Below are positions 37,109-45,575 of a DNA stretch of 61,958 nucleotides, piece by piece. The first letter of the stretch is position 1. Every line of letters begins with the position of its first letter. This DNA comes from DASWED01 sp036394995 (GTDB lineage Bacteria > Actinomycetota > UBA4738 > JACQTL01). Made by a program: the position numbers and the translations under genes. Under the pieces are notes generated by a model. It was given only the letters and a program-made list of their open reading frames with translations, was not told the DNA's origin and did no database searches. The stretch covers positions 1 through 61,958 of the forward strand of contig DASWED010000059.1 in the NCBI GenBank assembly GCA_036394995.1, in the 5' to 3' direction.

Positions 37109-37720
37109 CTATCTGCCGGGCGGGTGGAGCCGGCCCGTCATCGGGAGGCCGGGGAGCGGTGACCCCGGCCGGGCTCCGAGCGCGGCCCGACCTCCCGGAA
37201 GCTGCAACGGCCGTCCCTTGCCGACGGCGGCCATCCGGACCGACTCGGCGTGGACCTCACGCTTCGCGTCCTCGAGGGCCCGGATGAAGCGGTCCCGATC
37301 GGACCGGAACTGAGCGACGTTGTCGCTCACGCCCCGGGCGATGTCGTCGATGGCCACGAAGAACGCCATCTGACCCTGGCGTAGGGCGTCGAGGATCTCG
37401 TCGCGCTTCCGCGAGATCTTGAAGATGGACTGCCCGTCGGTGACCAGTCGAACCTCCGACAGGTGACGATCGAGCTTCGCCTTCGAGTTCAGGTACTCCC
37501 AGGCCCGGCGGACCCGTTGCAGCGACATCCCCCCGTCGAGCAGCGAGCGGACCACCCGCAGGGCCACCAGGTCCCGGAACGAGTACAGGCGCGGGACGCC
37601 GGGACGTCCTCCCGTGCCCTGAACCGAGGGCTTCACCAGCCCGATCTGATCCCAGTACCGGAGCTGCCTCGGCGTGCACGCCGTCAGCCGCGAGGCCTGC
37701 TGCGACGTGAACCCCTCCAT
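37109..37720 (-). CDS. MerR-family transcriptional regulator
   Basis: 203 residues. N-terminal winged HTH of MerR type: FTSQQASRLTACTPRQLRYW, then DQIGLVKPS and the wing RLYSFRDLVALRVV; the rest is a helical domain without metal-binding cysteines. The effector is unknown. ATG at 37718-37720 with GGGGGA seven bases upstream. Convergent with the transglutaminase gene. The 298 bp upstream (37721-38018) contain only a degenerate direct repeat. Confidence 0.9.
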   Translation of the reverse strand: MEGFTSQQASRLTACTPRQLRYWDQIGLVKPSVQGTGGRPGVPRLYSFRDLVALRVVRSLLDGGMSLQRVRRAWEYLNSKAKLDRHLSEVRLVTDGQSIFKISRKRDEILDALRQGQMAFFVAIDDIARGVSDNVAQFRSDRDRFIRALEDAKREVHAESVRMAAVGKGRPLQLPGGRAALGARPGSPLPGLPMTGRLHPPGR

Positions 37721-37950
37721 CCGAACGTCCCCCGACACAACCACTCCCTCACGCGTCGACCGATCCAATGGATCCACCCGAGGCGGGCTCGGCCGGCGCG
37801 CTCAGTCTGCGTCCAGTGGACCCCGGGGAAGGTGAACGGAGTTGTACAGCGGCGGCCCGAGCGTCGCAAGTGTCGTGGTCACGGGGACCGTCCGGACGTC
37901 GAATGCGCCGCGACGCGACGAGGGCGGCGGCGCGACCCGGCGCCGGCGGT

Positions 37951-38013
37951 GACGAAGACGACGGCCCGGGTGGGCGGCGCGAGGACGAAGACGGCGGCGT
38001 GGGTGGGCGGCGG
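37951..38013. repeat. Imperfect 33-nt-period direct repeat
   Basis: GACGAAGACGACGGCCCGGG... at 37951-37980 and GACGAAGACGGCGGCGTGGG... at 37984-38013, each ending in TGGGCGGCG. It is non-coding, between the DUF3040 stop and the MerR gene. Confidence 0.6.
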
Positions 38014-38018
38014 CCGGG

Positions 38019-38417
38019 TCAGGACTCTGATGCGGGGGGGCCGGGACCCTTTCCCTGGTTCCCGCGGAACCGTTCGGCGATGCGCGCCAGCATCCCGGTC
38101 AGCGTGAACCGGCCGTCGGCCTTCCACGTCTGGATCTGGTCCCGCCCCAGCCGCTTGAGGTAGTGGTAGATGATGAGCCCCGAGCCCAGCATCACGACGA
38201 ACCCCGAGATGACCAGGGCCACCCCGATGTCGGGGACCAGGATCAGCAACATCATCAGGAACCCGAGCACGAACGCGAACGCCGCGAGCCGGATACGCCG
38301 CGACAGATGCGTGTGGAGCGATGTCCGGGACACCTGCCGTGCCAGTCCAGGATCCTCTTCGATGAGCCGTCGCTCGATCTCTTCGAGGATCTTCTGCTCG
38401 TGCTCGGAAAGGGGCAT
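38019..38417 (-). CDS. DUF3040 membrane protein
   Basis: 132 residues matching DUF3040: PLSEHEQKILEEIERRL at the N-terminus, then two membrane segments (LAAFAFVLGFLMMLLILV and IGVALVISGFVVMLGSGLII) and a polar tail. The family is actinobacterial and uncharacterised. It follows dinB by 12 nt and is probably co-transcribed. Confidence 0.88.
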   Translation of the reverse strand: MPLSEHEQKILEEIERRLIEEDPGLARQVSRTSLHTHLSRRIRLAAFAFVLGFLMMLLILVPDIGVALVISGFVVMLGSGLIIYHYLKRLGRDQIQTWKADGRFTLTGMLARIAERFRGNQGKGPGPPASES

Positions 38418-38429
38418 TCCACCAATCCT

Positions 38430-39788
38430 CTACGAGGGATCTTGCCCCTGAGATTTTAGGGCCTTCCGTGCATTCGGGGCAGGGTCCGCCGGGGTCGTTT
38501 TGGAGGGACCCTCGGATGACGTCCGCCGCGTGCCCCGATCCCGGTCCTGCATATCGTCCCGAGAAGTGTTTCCCCGCGCGGGACCCGGTCCATGCCGCCC
38601 TCCTGTGCCGAGGAGGGTGGCCGGCAGGGCCGCCCCCCGGCCGAACCGGCGCTCCGCCCTGTCCATGGCCCGCTCCACGTCGCCCCACTTCCCGGACGCG
38701 AGCAGGGCCATCTGGTGCGATCCCGATCCCTGGAGCCCCGCGGCCTGGACCCCGAGCAGCCGGATCCGCCGCCGGGCCCCAGGAAGGGCCCGGTACAGCT
38801 CGGACGCCACGTGGTACAGGTCGGAGCCCAGGTCGGTGGGCGACGGCAGGGTCCGGGACCGGGTGAGCGTGGTGAAGTTGGCCAGGCGGACCTTGAGGAC
38901 CACGGTCCGGGCCTCGTATCCGTCCTCGCGCAGCCGGGCCCCCACCCGGCGGGACAGGTCCAGGATCTCCCGGAGGATCTCGCCGTCGTCGTCGAGGTCC
39001 CGGTCGAACGTCTCCTCGTGGGAGATCGACTTGGGGGCCTCGTACGGCACCACGTCGCGGTGGTCCTCGCCGCGCGACAGCGCCGAGAGGTGCTGGGACT
39101 GGGCCTCGCCCAGGACCCTGGCCAGGACGCTCGCCGGGACGGCCGACAGCTCGGCCACCGTTCGGATCCCCAGTCGGTGCAGGATCTCGACGGTCTTCTC
39201 CCCCGCCCCCCACAGCGCCCCCACCGGCAACGGGTCCAGGAATCCCCGGACGTCCGTGGAGGGCACGACGATGAGGCCGTCGGGCTTGGCCCGGGCCGAC
39301 GCCAGCTTGGCCAGGAACTTGTTGGGGGCGACCCCGACCGAGCAGCTGAACCCCAGCTCGGCCAGGACGTCCGCCCGGATCCGCTCGGCGACCCGCCGGG
39401 GCCGCCCGAACAGGCGGGTGGCCCCGCCCACGTCGAGGAACGCCTCGTCGAGGGCGAGCGGCTCCACGAGCGGCGTGTACGAGAGCAGGATCTCCCGGAA
39501 CCGGGTCGAGTAGGCCCGGTACGCCTCGAAGTCCGACGGAAGGAACACGGCCTGTGGCGCCAGGCGCCGGGCCCGCACGGCCGGCATGGCCGAGGTCACG
39601 CCGAGGGCCCGGGCCTCGTAGGAGGCGCTGGCCACCACGCCCCGGTTCCCCGTCCCCCCCACGATCACCGGCTTGCCGGCCAGCGAGGGATCCTTCTGGA
39701 CCTCGACGTTCGCGTAGAACGCATCGAGGTCCACGTGCAGGATGGGCTCCGGCGGCCTGGCCGCCTCCCCCTGTCGCGCCGATGGCAT
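38430..39788 (-). CDS. dinB: DNA polymerase IV (Y-family)
   Basis: Translesion polymerase. 452 residues with the catalytic acidic residues in ILHVDLDAFYANVE (near 17-30) and LALDEAFLDVGGATRLFG (near 110), so it is active-type, unlike the non-catalytic ImuB. HhH thumb (LWGAGEKTVEILHRLGI) and little-finger domain follow. The C-terminal 60 residues are charged and unstructured; no clear beta-clamp peptide was identified. ATG at 39786-39788. It lies 68 nt behind the SOS-controlled dnaE2-type gene and likely shares its transcript. Confidence 0.95.
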   Translation of the reverse strand: MPSARQGEAARPPEPILHVDLDAFYANVEVQKDPSLAGKPVIVGGTGNRGVVASASYEARALGVTSAMPAVRARRLAPQAVFLPSDFEAYRAYSTRFREILLSYTPLVEPLALDEAFLDVGGATRLFGRPRRVAERIRADVLAELGFSCSVGVAPNKFLAKLASARAKPDGLIVVPSTDVRGFLDPLPVGALWGAGEKTVEILHRLGIRTVAELSAVPASVLARVLGEAQSQHLSALSRGEDHRDVVPYEAPKSISHEETFDRDLDDDGEILREILDLSRRVGARLREDGYEARTVVLKVRLANFTTLTRSRTLPSPTDLGSDLYHVASELYRALPGARRRIRLLGVQAAGLQGSGSHQMALLASGKWGDVERAMDRAERRFGRGAALPATLLGTGGRHGPGPARGNTSRDDMQDRDRGTRRTSSEGPSKTTPADPAPNARKALKSQGQDPS

Positions 39789-39856
39789 GGGCACCAGTGT
39801 GCCCGGTCCGGGAGGCCCGCGCGACGGCGGAGGTCTCGATCGGGTGGCGGCCACGC

Positions 39857-42800
39857 TCACCACCCCGCGGAGCCGCCGCTGGCGTGCCACATCTTCACCG
39901 GGGCCCGGATGCCGGGTCGGGAGGGCGGCACGGCCGGCGGTCCCCCCGCCGCGGCCCGGCGCTCCCGGTGCAGCGCCGCGAGGTCGAGGGCCTCCTCCGC
40001 CACGATGCTCACCCCCTTCCTGCCGGTTCGCCGGAGGGTCCCCCGGACCACCAGCAGGAACGAATGGAACACCGTCTTCGCGCACCTCGCCTGGGCGCTC
40101 TCGAACACGGTCACGTCGATCGGCCCGGTGGCGTCGTCGAGGGTCAGGAAGATGATCCGCTGGCCGCTCCGGACCGCCGGGGTCTGCGACGCCACCTTCA
40201 CCCCGGCCACCACCACCCGATCGCCGGACCGGCGCTTCCATAGGTCCCTCGACCTGGTCACTCCGAGGTCCGCGAGCAGGGGCTCGTAGAACGAGATCAG
40301 GTGGCGCGACACGTCCATCTGCACCACCTCGAGCTCGGCCCTGACCCGTTCGGCGTCGGTGTATTCGCGGAGGCCCGGCACGACCTCCTCGTCGAGCGAC
40401 AGCGCGAGCTGCTGTCCCTCTCGCTGGGGCTCCGCCACCATCGCCGCGTACAGCCGATCCCGCCTGGTCCTGGGCCGCGGGTCCTCCGCCCCGGCCCGGA
40501 ACGCCGCCGACCGCACCGGGTCCGAGCCCCTCCGCCCATCACCACCGATGGCCCGGCCCGCCCCGGGAGCGCCGCCGGTGAGCGCGTCGAACGCCCCGGC
40601 ATGGGCCAGCCGCTCCACCACCGGCTTCGACACCGGCGTCCGCCGCACGAAGTCCCCCACGTCCGCGAACGGCCGGTCTCCCCGCGCCTCCAGGATCGAC
40701 CGCACCTCCTCGTCCGAGATCCCGTGGACGTCCTTGAGCGCCAAGCGGATGGCGTAGGTGGGACCGGGGCGTTGGGTGGTTGCGCTCGTCGTGTCGCGCG
40801 CTACCTCGGGGTGGGGCCTCTGCGGGGGGCGCTTCGCTCCTTCGCTCCGCTTCGCTCCACTCAGAGCCCCCGCTGCCGGCCCCGCCCCGACGCGCGCTCC
40901 CGCACCGGGGGGACCACCGGCGGTACGGGCTCGGGCCCGGCGCGGACCGGTCGACCCCGACCACCAGAAGGCATCGGCCTCGAGCGAGCCCGTCTCTTCG
41001 ATCAGCTCCACCGTGTAGTCCGAATCGGACACGTTCACGTCGAGGGGGAGGATCGGGATGCCGTGGAGGCGGGCGTCCTCGATCATCAGGCGGCGGGGGT
41101 ACATGCCCGGCTCGTGGGTCAGGACGCCGGCCAGGAAGTGGGCGGGCCAGTGGGCCTTGAGCCACGAGGACTGGTACGTGGGCACGGCGAACGCGGCGGC
41201 GTGGGCCTTGCAGAACCCGAACGAGGCGAACGACGCCAGCTCCTTCCAGATCCGTTCGGCGTCGGCGGTCGCCATGCCGCGCTCGCGGACCCTGCGCAGG
41301 AAGTCCCGGCGGATGTCGTCGACCTCGAGGTCGTCGGAGAGGTGCCGGCGGATCCGGTCGGCCTCCGACAGGTCGTAGCCGGCGATCGCGGCGAAGGTCC
41401 GCATGACCTGTTCGTGGTACACGACCACGCCGTGTGTCTCGGACAGCACCGGGCGGAGCGCGGGGTGCGCGTAGACCGGGAGCTCCATCCCGTGCCGGCG
41501 CCGCAGGAACGGCGACACCATGTCCGATTTCACCGGGCCCGGCCGGAACAGCGAGATGTCGACGATGAGGTCCTTCCACTGGGTCGGCTGGAGCTTCTGG
41601 AGCAGCTCGCGCTGGCCGGGCGACTCGATCTGGAAGCACCCCAGCGTGTCGGAGGCGCGGATCAGGTCGAACGTGGCCGGGTCGTCGAGCGGGATCGAAT
41701 CGAGGTCGACCTTCTCGCCCGCCGTCCGAGCCACCTCGTCGACCGCGTGGCGCATGGCCGAGAGCATCCGGATGCCGAGGACGTCGAGCTTCAGATAGCC
41801 GAGCAGCTCGACGTCGTCCTTGTCGGCCTGGATCATCCGGTACCCCTGGAACGACCGCTCCAGCGGGACCCGTTCGATGAGGTCGTGGCCGGCCAGGACG
41901 ATGCCGCTCGGATGCAGCGCGAGGTGCCGGGGGAACCCGTTCAGCCGCTCGGACACCCGGAACAGGGTCTCCAGCTGCCCGGCGCCGATGTTCGATCCCA
42001 CCAGCTCGGGGAGCTCGGCGATGGCCTCCCGGATGCGGTTCGCGCCGACGTGGGGGAAGGCCTTGGCCACGGTGTCGACCTCGACGTCCGGAAGCCCCAG
42101 GGCCTTGCCCACCTCCCGGATCGCGCCCCGGGCCCGGTACGTGTCGACCATGCACACGCACGCGCACCGGTCGTCGCCGTGCCGGCTGAGCACCATGTCG
42201 TAGACGTCCTCCCGCCGCGCGGATTCGACGTCGATGTCGATGTCCGGCAGCTCGTCCCGGAGCGGGTTGAGGAACCGTTCGAACACCAGTCCGTGGCGAA
42301 TGGGGTCCACGTCGGAGATCCCCGTCAGGTAGCACACGAACGATCCCGCGGCCGAGCCCCGGCACGCACACCGGATCCCGATGGCCCGGATGTCCTGCAC
42401 GATGTCGGCCACCGTGAGGAAGAACGGTGAGTACCCCAGCCGGTGGATCATCGACAGCTCGAGATCGAGCCGGTCGCGGACCTCGCGGGTGGCCTTGATC
42501 CCCCGCCGCTCGATCCCCCGCCAGGACCGCTCCGCGAGCACCGACGACGCGCTCCGCCCGGCCAGCGTGGGGAAGTCCGGAAAGTGGACGTTCTTCAACC
42601 CGAGGTCGAACGAACACCGCGACGCCACGTCGAGCGTTGCCGCGCACACGTCCGGCCGTTCGGCGAACAGCCGCCGCATCAGCTCGGCCGGCTTCAGCCA
42701 CCCCTCGGCGTTCGAGCGCGAGACGTGATTGGACGCGATCGGGACGATCTTCCGCATGCACTCCAGCGCGTCGGCCAGGAACGCGTCCTGGGGGACCAGG

Positions 42801-43411
42801 TACCGGACGGCGTTCGTGGCCGCCGCCTGGGCGTCCAGGTCGTCCGCCACCCGGAGCAGCCGGCGGATCCGGTCGACCGAATCGCGCTCCAGGCGGTGGC
42901 GGACCTCGAACAGGAGGTCGCCGCCGAACGCCTCGCGGAACGGCCGGGCGGCCGCCACCGCGGCGTCGTGCCGGCCCTCCAGCGCGAGGAGCCCGGCAGC
43001 GGAGTCCGGGCCGAGCAGGCACACCAGGCCGTCGGCGTGGGCCAGGACCTGCGCGGGGGCGAGCGCCGGGTCGCCGCGCTCGCCGGTCATGTGCGCGTCG
43101 GTGATCAGCCGGCACAGGTTCGCGTATCCCGCCTCGTCTCGTGCGAGGAGGACGATCGTGGTGTCGCTGGGCGTGTCGCGCGCTACCTCCCGGATGGTCA
43201 GGGTGGCGCCGAGGATGGGCCGCACTCCTGTCTTGGTGCAGGCGGTGACGAAGCGGGCGGCGCCGTAGAGGCCGTCCCGGTCGGTGAGGGCGACGGCGGG
43301 CATGCCGAGCTCGGCGGCACGGAGGGCCAGCTCCTCGGGGAAGAACGCGCCGTCCTTCAGCGAGAAGTTCGACCGCACGTTCAGGTGGACGAACCCACGA
43401 TCCTCGAACAC
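39857..43411 (-). CDS. dnaE2: DnaE2/ImuC-type DNA polymerase III alpha subunit
   Basis: C-family polymerase, 1184 residues from the proposed GTG at 43409-43411. PHP domain at the N-terminus (VHLNVRSNFSLKDG, where the usual HxH metal ligands are H and N), catalytic aspartates in ELPDIDIDVES, then beta-binding/HhH and OB-fold regions and the family ending KMWHASGGSAGW. About 70 low-complexity residues (STGPRRARARTAGG to ATTQRPG) are inserted before TYAIRLALKDVHG. An SOS box overlaps the start; TAGAAT at 43419-43424 is 7 nt before the GTG, which argues for a leaderless SOS transcript. An ATG ten codons upstream is the alternative. With dinB it forms a damage-induced mutagenesis unit. Confidence 0.88.
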   Translation of the reverse strand: MFEDRGFVHLNVRSNFSLKDGAFFPEELALRAAELGMPAVALTDRDGLYGAARFVTACTKTGVRPILGATLTIREVARDTPSDTTIVLLARDEAGYANLCRLITDAHMTGERGDPALAPAQVLAHADGLVCLLGPDSAAGLLALEGRHDAAVAAARPFREAFGGDLLFEVRHRLERDSVDRIRRLLRVADDLDAQAAATNAVRYLVPQDAFLADALECMRKIVPIASNHVSRSNAEGWLKPAELMRRLFAERPDVCAATLDVASRCSFDLGLKNVHFPDFPTLAGRSASSVLAERSWRGIERRGIKATREVRDRLDLELSMIHRLGYSPFFLTVADIVQDIRAIGIRCACRGSAAGSFVCYLTGISDVDPIRHGLVFERFLNPLRDELPDIDIDVESARREDVYDMVLSRHGDDRCACVCMVDTYRARGAIREVGKALGLPDVEVDTVAKAFPHVGANRIREAIAELPELVGSNIGAGQLETLFRVSERLNGFPRHLALHPSGIVLAGHDLIERVPLERSFQGYRMIQADKDDVELLGYLKLDVLGIRMLSAMRHAVDEVARTAGEKVDLDSIPLDDPATFDLIRASDTLGCFQIESPGQRELLQKLQPTQWKDLIVDISLFRPGPVKSDMVSPFLRRRHGMELPVYAHPALRPVLSETHGVVVYHEQVMRTFAAIAGYDLSEADRIRRHLSDDLEVDDIRRDFLRRVRERGMATADAERIWKELASFASFGFCKAHAAAFAVPTYQSSWLKAHWPAHFLAGVLTHEPGMYPRRLMIEDARLHGIPILPLDVNVSDSDYTVELIEETGSLEADAFWWSGSTGPRRARARTAGGPPGAGARVGAGPAAGALSGAKRSEGAKRPPQRPHPEVARDTTSATTQRPGPTYAIRLALKDVHGISDEEVRSILEARGDRPFADVGDFVRRTPVSKPVVERLAHAGAFDALTGGAPGAGRAIGGDGRRGSDPVRSAAFRAGAEDPRPRTRRDRLYAAMVAEPQREGQQLALSLDEEVVPGLREYTDAERVRAELEVVQMDVSRHLISFYEPLLADLGVTRSRDLWKRRSGDRVVVAGVKVASQTPAVRSGQRIIFLTLDDATGPIDVTVFESAQARCAKTVFHSFLLVVRGTLRRTGRKGVSIVAEEALDLAALHRERRAAAGGPPAVPPSRPGIRAPVKMWHASGGSAGW

Positions 43412-43424
43412 ATGTTCGATTCTA
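43404..43424 (-). promoter_or_regulatory. SOS box (LexA site) and -10 element of dnaE2
   Basis: TCGAACACATGTTCGA at 43404-43419 fits the actinobacterial/Gram-positive LexA operator (CGAAC-N4-GTTCG). It directly adjoins TAGAAT (minus strand, 43419-43424), so LexA would cover the -10 region and start site. Confidence 0.88.
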
Positions 43425-43469
43425 GGACGTCCCACCGACACGGCGCGAACCCGGTTCGGTCCGGTCCGG

Positions 43470-44042
43470 CTACAGCGGCACGAGGTGACCGTTGATGCTG
43501 ATCGACACCGGGGCCGGTCCCGCCGAGGCGGTCCGGCTCCAGATCGCGGACACGGTGTCCCCCGGATCGGAGTACAGCTGCACCGCCACCGTGGACCCGT
43601 AGTAGTCGTTGACGCCGTTCGATCCGTTGCGCGTCATCGGGAGCGCGACGTAACCGTTCTGGTGGTTCTTGAGCTCGACCAAGGTCGGCTGCTGTCCGGT
43701 CGGCAACGACATGTAGGCCGAGACGGTATCGATGACCAGCTCGTATCCATCCGGGACCGTGGTGACGGAGATCGACTGGGAAGCGACGCCCGCCGCCAGA
43801 ATGATGAACTTGGTCCTCCTCACCGGGAGCCGAGCCGGTTCGTTGTACTCGGCGACCCGGAGCGCCCCGGGTTCGTCCACATGGGCCTTGACCGAGGTCT
43901 GTGGATCGACGAGCGTCACCAGCGACGCCGTTGCCCGGGCCCCCACCGGCAGCAGCAGGGCGAACCACGTCACCGCCGCCAGGACCATCGTGAACTGCCG
44001 GAAGGTGGGAGTCCGGCGCTCCGGATGCGATGCCCGCATCAT
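43470..44042 (-). CDS. Secreted protein of unknown function
   Basis: 190 residues. A signal peptide (FTMVLAAVTWFALLLPVGARA, about 18-38) leads to an all-beta mature domain: SLVTLVDPQTSVKAHVDEPG, FIILAAGVASQSISVTTVPD, and a C-terminal SISINGHLVPL. No cysteine, no anchor. Similar short secreted proteins with the SLVTLVDP-KAHVD pattern are scattered in actinobacterial genomes without known role. The ATG at 44042 starts a basic n-region. Its stop is 59 nt from the dnaE2 start. Confidence 0.75.
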   Translation of the reverse strand: MMRASHPERRTPTFRQFTMVLAAVTWFALLLPVGARATASLVTLVDPQTSVKAHVDEPGALRVAEYNEPARLPVRRTKFIILAAGVASQSISVTTVPDGYELVIDTVSAYMSLPTGQQPTLVELKNHQNGYVALPMTRNGSNGVNDYYGSTVAVQLYSDPGDTVSAIWSRTASAGPAPVSISINGHLVPL

Positions 44043-44100
44043 CGCTGTCCCCTTTCCCTAGGGTCCCTGCATGGTGGGACCCTTCGAGGGGGGTGTCGAA

Positions 44101-44471
44101 TCAGACCCGCCGGTTCCAGGCCTCCGCGTCGTGGGCGAAGTGGAGCGAACGGGATCGAGGTCGCGGACCCGGCGGACGAACTCAGCGTCCGCGTTGGGAT
44201 CGTCGGCGCTGGGCAGTCCGGAGCGGCGGGGATCGTCCGAGCCCTCCCACTCCGCGGCGGAGTACACGGCCTGGCCGGCCAGGAGGACAGGCCCGGACTC
44301 CGTCCGGACCACGAGCGACTGGTGCCCCGCGGTGTCGAACAGGAGCACGCCGGCGGCGTGGACCACCGCGAACCCGAGGATGGGCCCCGATTCCCCGGCA
44401 TGAGGATGGCCCGCCGGGAAGTCCACGTCGGCCGGGTGCATGGGCAGGATCCGGGGCATGATCCGGGGCAT
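44101..44471 (-). pseudogene. Metallo-beta-lactamase-fold hydrolase, internally deleted
   Basis: Reads the N-terminus of an MBL-fold hydrolase (HPADVDFPAGHPHAGESGPI, FAVVHAAGVLLFDT) and jumps directly to the C-terminal part (AGHQSLVVRTESGPVLLAGQ, AVYSAAEWEGSDDP), losing about 120 residues including the HxHxDH metal site. A frameshift near 44150 separates the body from its natural end HFAHDAEAWNRRV. It is a paralogue of the copy at 46759-47440. A 12-bp tandem (44448-44471) doubles the initial MPRI. Confidence 0.85.
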
Positions 44472-44544
44472 AATGCCGAGAAGCCTACGTGCTGCTCCGG
44501 CCGTCGCCGGTTCGTGTCGTACCCCCGCGGTATGGTCCGCGGCC

Positions 44545-45120
44545 ATGGTGAAGCGATGCGAGTGGGCGGGCCTCGACGACCCCCTGTATCTCGCGTACCA
44601 CGACGAGGAGTGGGGCGTCCCGTCGGACGACGATCGCCACCTGTTCGAGATGCTGGTGCTCGAGGGCGCCCAGGCGGGGCTGTCGTGGGCGACCATCCTG
44701 CGCAAGCGCGAGGGGTACCGGAAGGCGTTCGCGGGGTTCGAGCCGGCGAGGGTGGCGCGGTTCGACTCACGAAAGGTCGAGCGGCTCCTGGCGAACCCGG
44801 GGATCGTGCGGAACCGGGCGAAGGTCGAGGCGGCGATCGCGAACGCCAGGGCGACCCTTGCGGTGCAGCGGGAGGACGGGTCGCTCGACGCGTACCTGTG
44901 GTCGTTCGTCGGCGGGAAGCCCATCCGGAACCGGTGGCGGTCGGTGGACGAGATTCCGTCCCAAACCGACGAGTCGCTGGCGATGAGCCGGGACCTCCGG
45001 GCGCGCGGGTTCCGGTTCGTCGGACCCACCATCTGCTACGCGTTCATGGAGGCGGTAGGGATGGTCAACGACCACGTCACCGGATGCTTCCGCCACCGGG
45101 AGGTGTCGCGCGCCGCCTGA
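44545..45120 (+). CDS. tag: DNA-3-methyladenine glycosylase I
   Basis: Base-excision enzyme removing 3-methyladenine. 191 residues: CEWAG at the start, YHDEEWG, LVLEGAQAGLSWATIL with the catalytic Glu (E40), FVGPTICYAFMEAVGMVNDH. Zinc ligands expected for TAG are present (C5, H19, H177, C181). ATG at 44545; TATGGT 8 nt upstream could be a -10 of a near-leaderless transcript. Confidence 0.95.
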   Translation: MVKRCEWAGLDDPLYLAYHDEEWGVPSDDDRHLFEMLVLEGAQAGLSWATILRKREGYRKAFAGFEPARVARFDSRKVERLLANPGIVRNRAKVEAAIANARATLAVQREDGSLDAYLWSFVGGKPIRNRWRSVDEIPSQTDESLAMSRDLRARGFRFVGPTICYAFMEAVGMVNDHVTGCFRHREVSRAA

Positions 45121-45160
45121 TTCATGGTCGTGCCGTTCTCGAGCCGAGGCCGCTCCTGAC

Positions 45161-45179
45161 ATAGCATCTGTGCTATACT
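45161..45179 (+). promoter_or_regulatory. Palindromic operator over the -10 of the XRE/NTase genes
   Basis: ATAGCA-TCTG-TGCTAT (45161-45176) is a perfect 6-bp inverted repeat overlapping an extended -10 (TGC-TATACT, 45171-45179), 9 nt before the XRE start codon. This is the arrangement of autorepressed antitoxin promoters. Confidence 0.75.
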
Positions 45180-45188
45180 CTCCTTCGG

Positions 45189-45575
45189 ATGAACGGAGTA
45201 TCCATTGGTCGGGAAGTCGGCCGGCTCCGCCGCGAGGCGGGCCTCACTCAGGCTGCCCTCGCGGAGAGGATCGGCACCACGCAGTCCGCGGTGTCCAGGC
45301 TGGAGTCGGGCCGGGTGGTCCCGTCCCTCCCCCTCCTGGCGAAGGTCGCAAGGGCGACGGGCCGGCCGATCAGGCTCGTGATCGAGCCGAGCGATAGCCT
45401 GCCCGGCCGCGTCCAGCGGCGCCGGAGGGTGCGGCGAGCCCTGGGCGACTATGTGTTCAACCCGTGGGATCGAAAGCCCACGGCTGCCGAGGCGAAGACT
45501 CTCGAGGCGGACCGTCTGAGCCGTGACAGATTCGAAGGCACGCGATCTGCTGGCTCTCGCAGCGCGGGAGCGTAA
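45189..45575 (+). CDS. XRE-family HTH protein, likely antitoxin
   Basis: 128 residues. N-terminal lambda-repressor-like HTH (IGREVGRLRREAGLTQAALA, then TTQSAVSRLESGRVVPSL), followed by a basic linker (GRVQRRRRVRRALGDYVFNP) and a C-terminal tail that is probably the partner-binding region. The start codon lies 9 nt after the extended -10, so the mRNA is almost leaderless. It overlaps the nucleotidyltransferase gene by 53 nt. A palindrome over the promoter suggests autoregulation, as for antitoxins. Confidence 0.85.
   Translation: MNGVSIGREVGRLRREAGLTQAALAERIGTTQSAVSRLESGRVVPSLPLLAKVARATGRPIRLVIEPSDSLPGRVQRRRRVRRALGDYVFNPWDRKPTAAEAKTLEADRLSRDRFEGTRSAGSRSAGA

Noticed and set aside
38430..39788. 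ImuB instead of DinB
   Set aside because: The catalytic acidic residues (HVDLDAF and LDEAFLDV) are intact, whereas ImuB lacks them.
40301..42430. Long plus-strand frame opposite dnaE2
   Set aside because: Same codon-bias artefact; the opposite strand encodes a complete polymerase.
44448..44471. 12-bp tandem as an attachment site
   Set aside because: No integrase or second copy at the other end of the region; simple slippage explains it.
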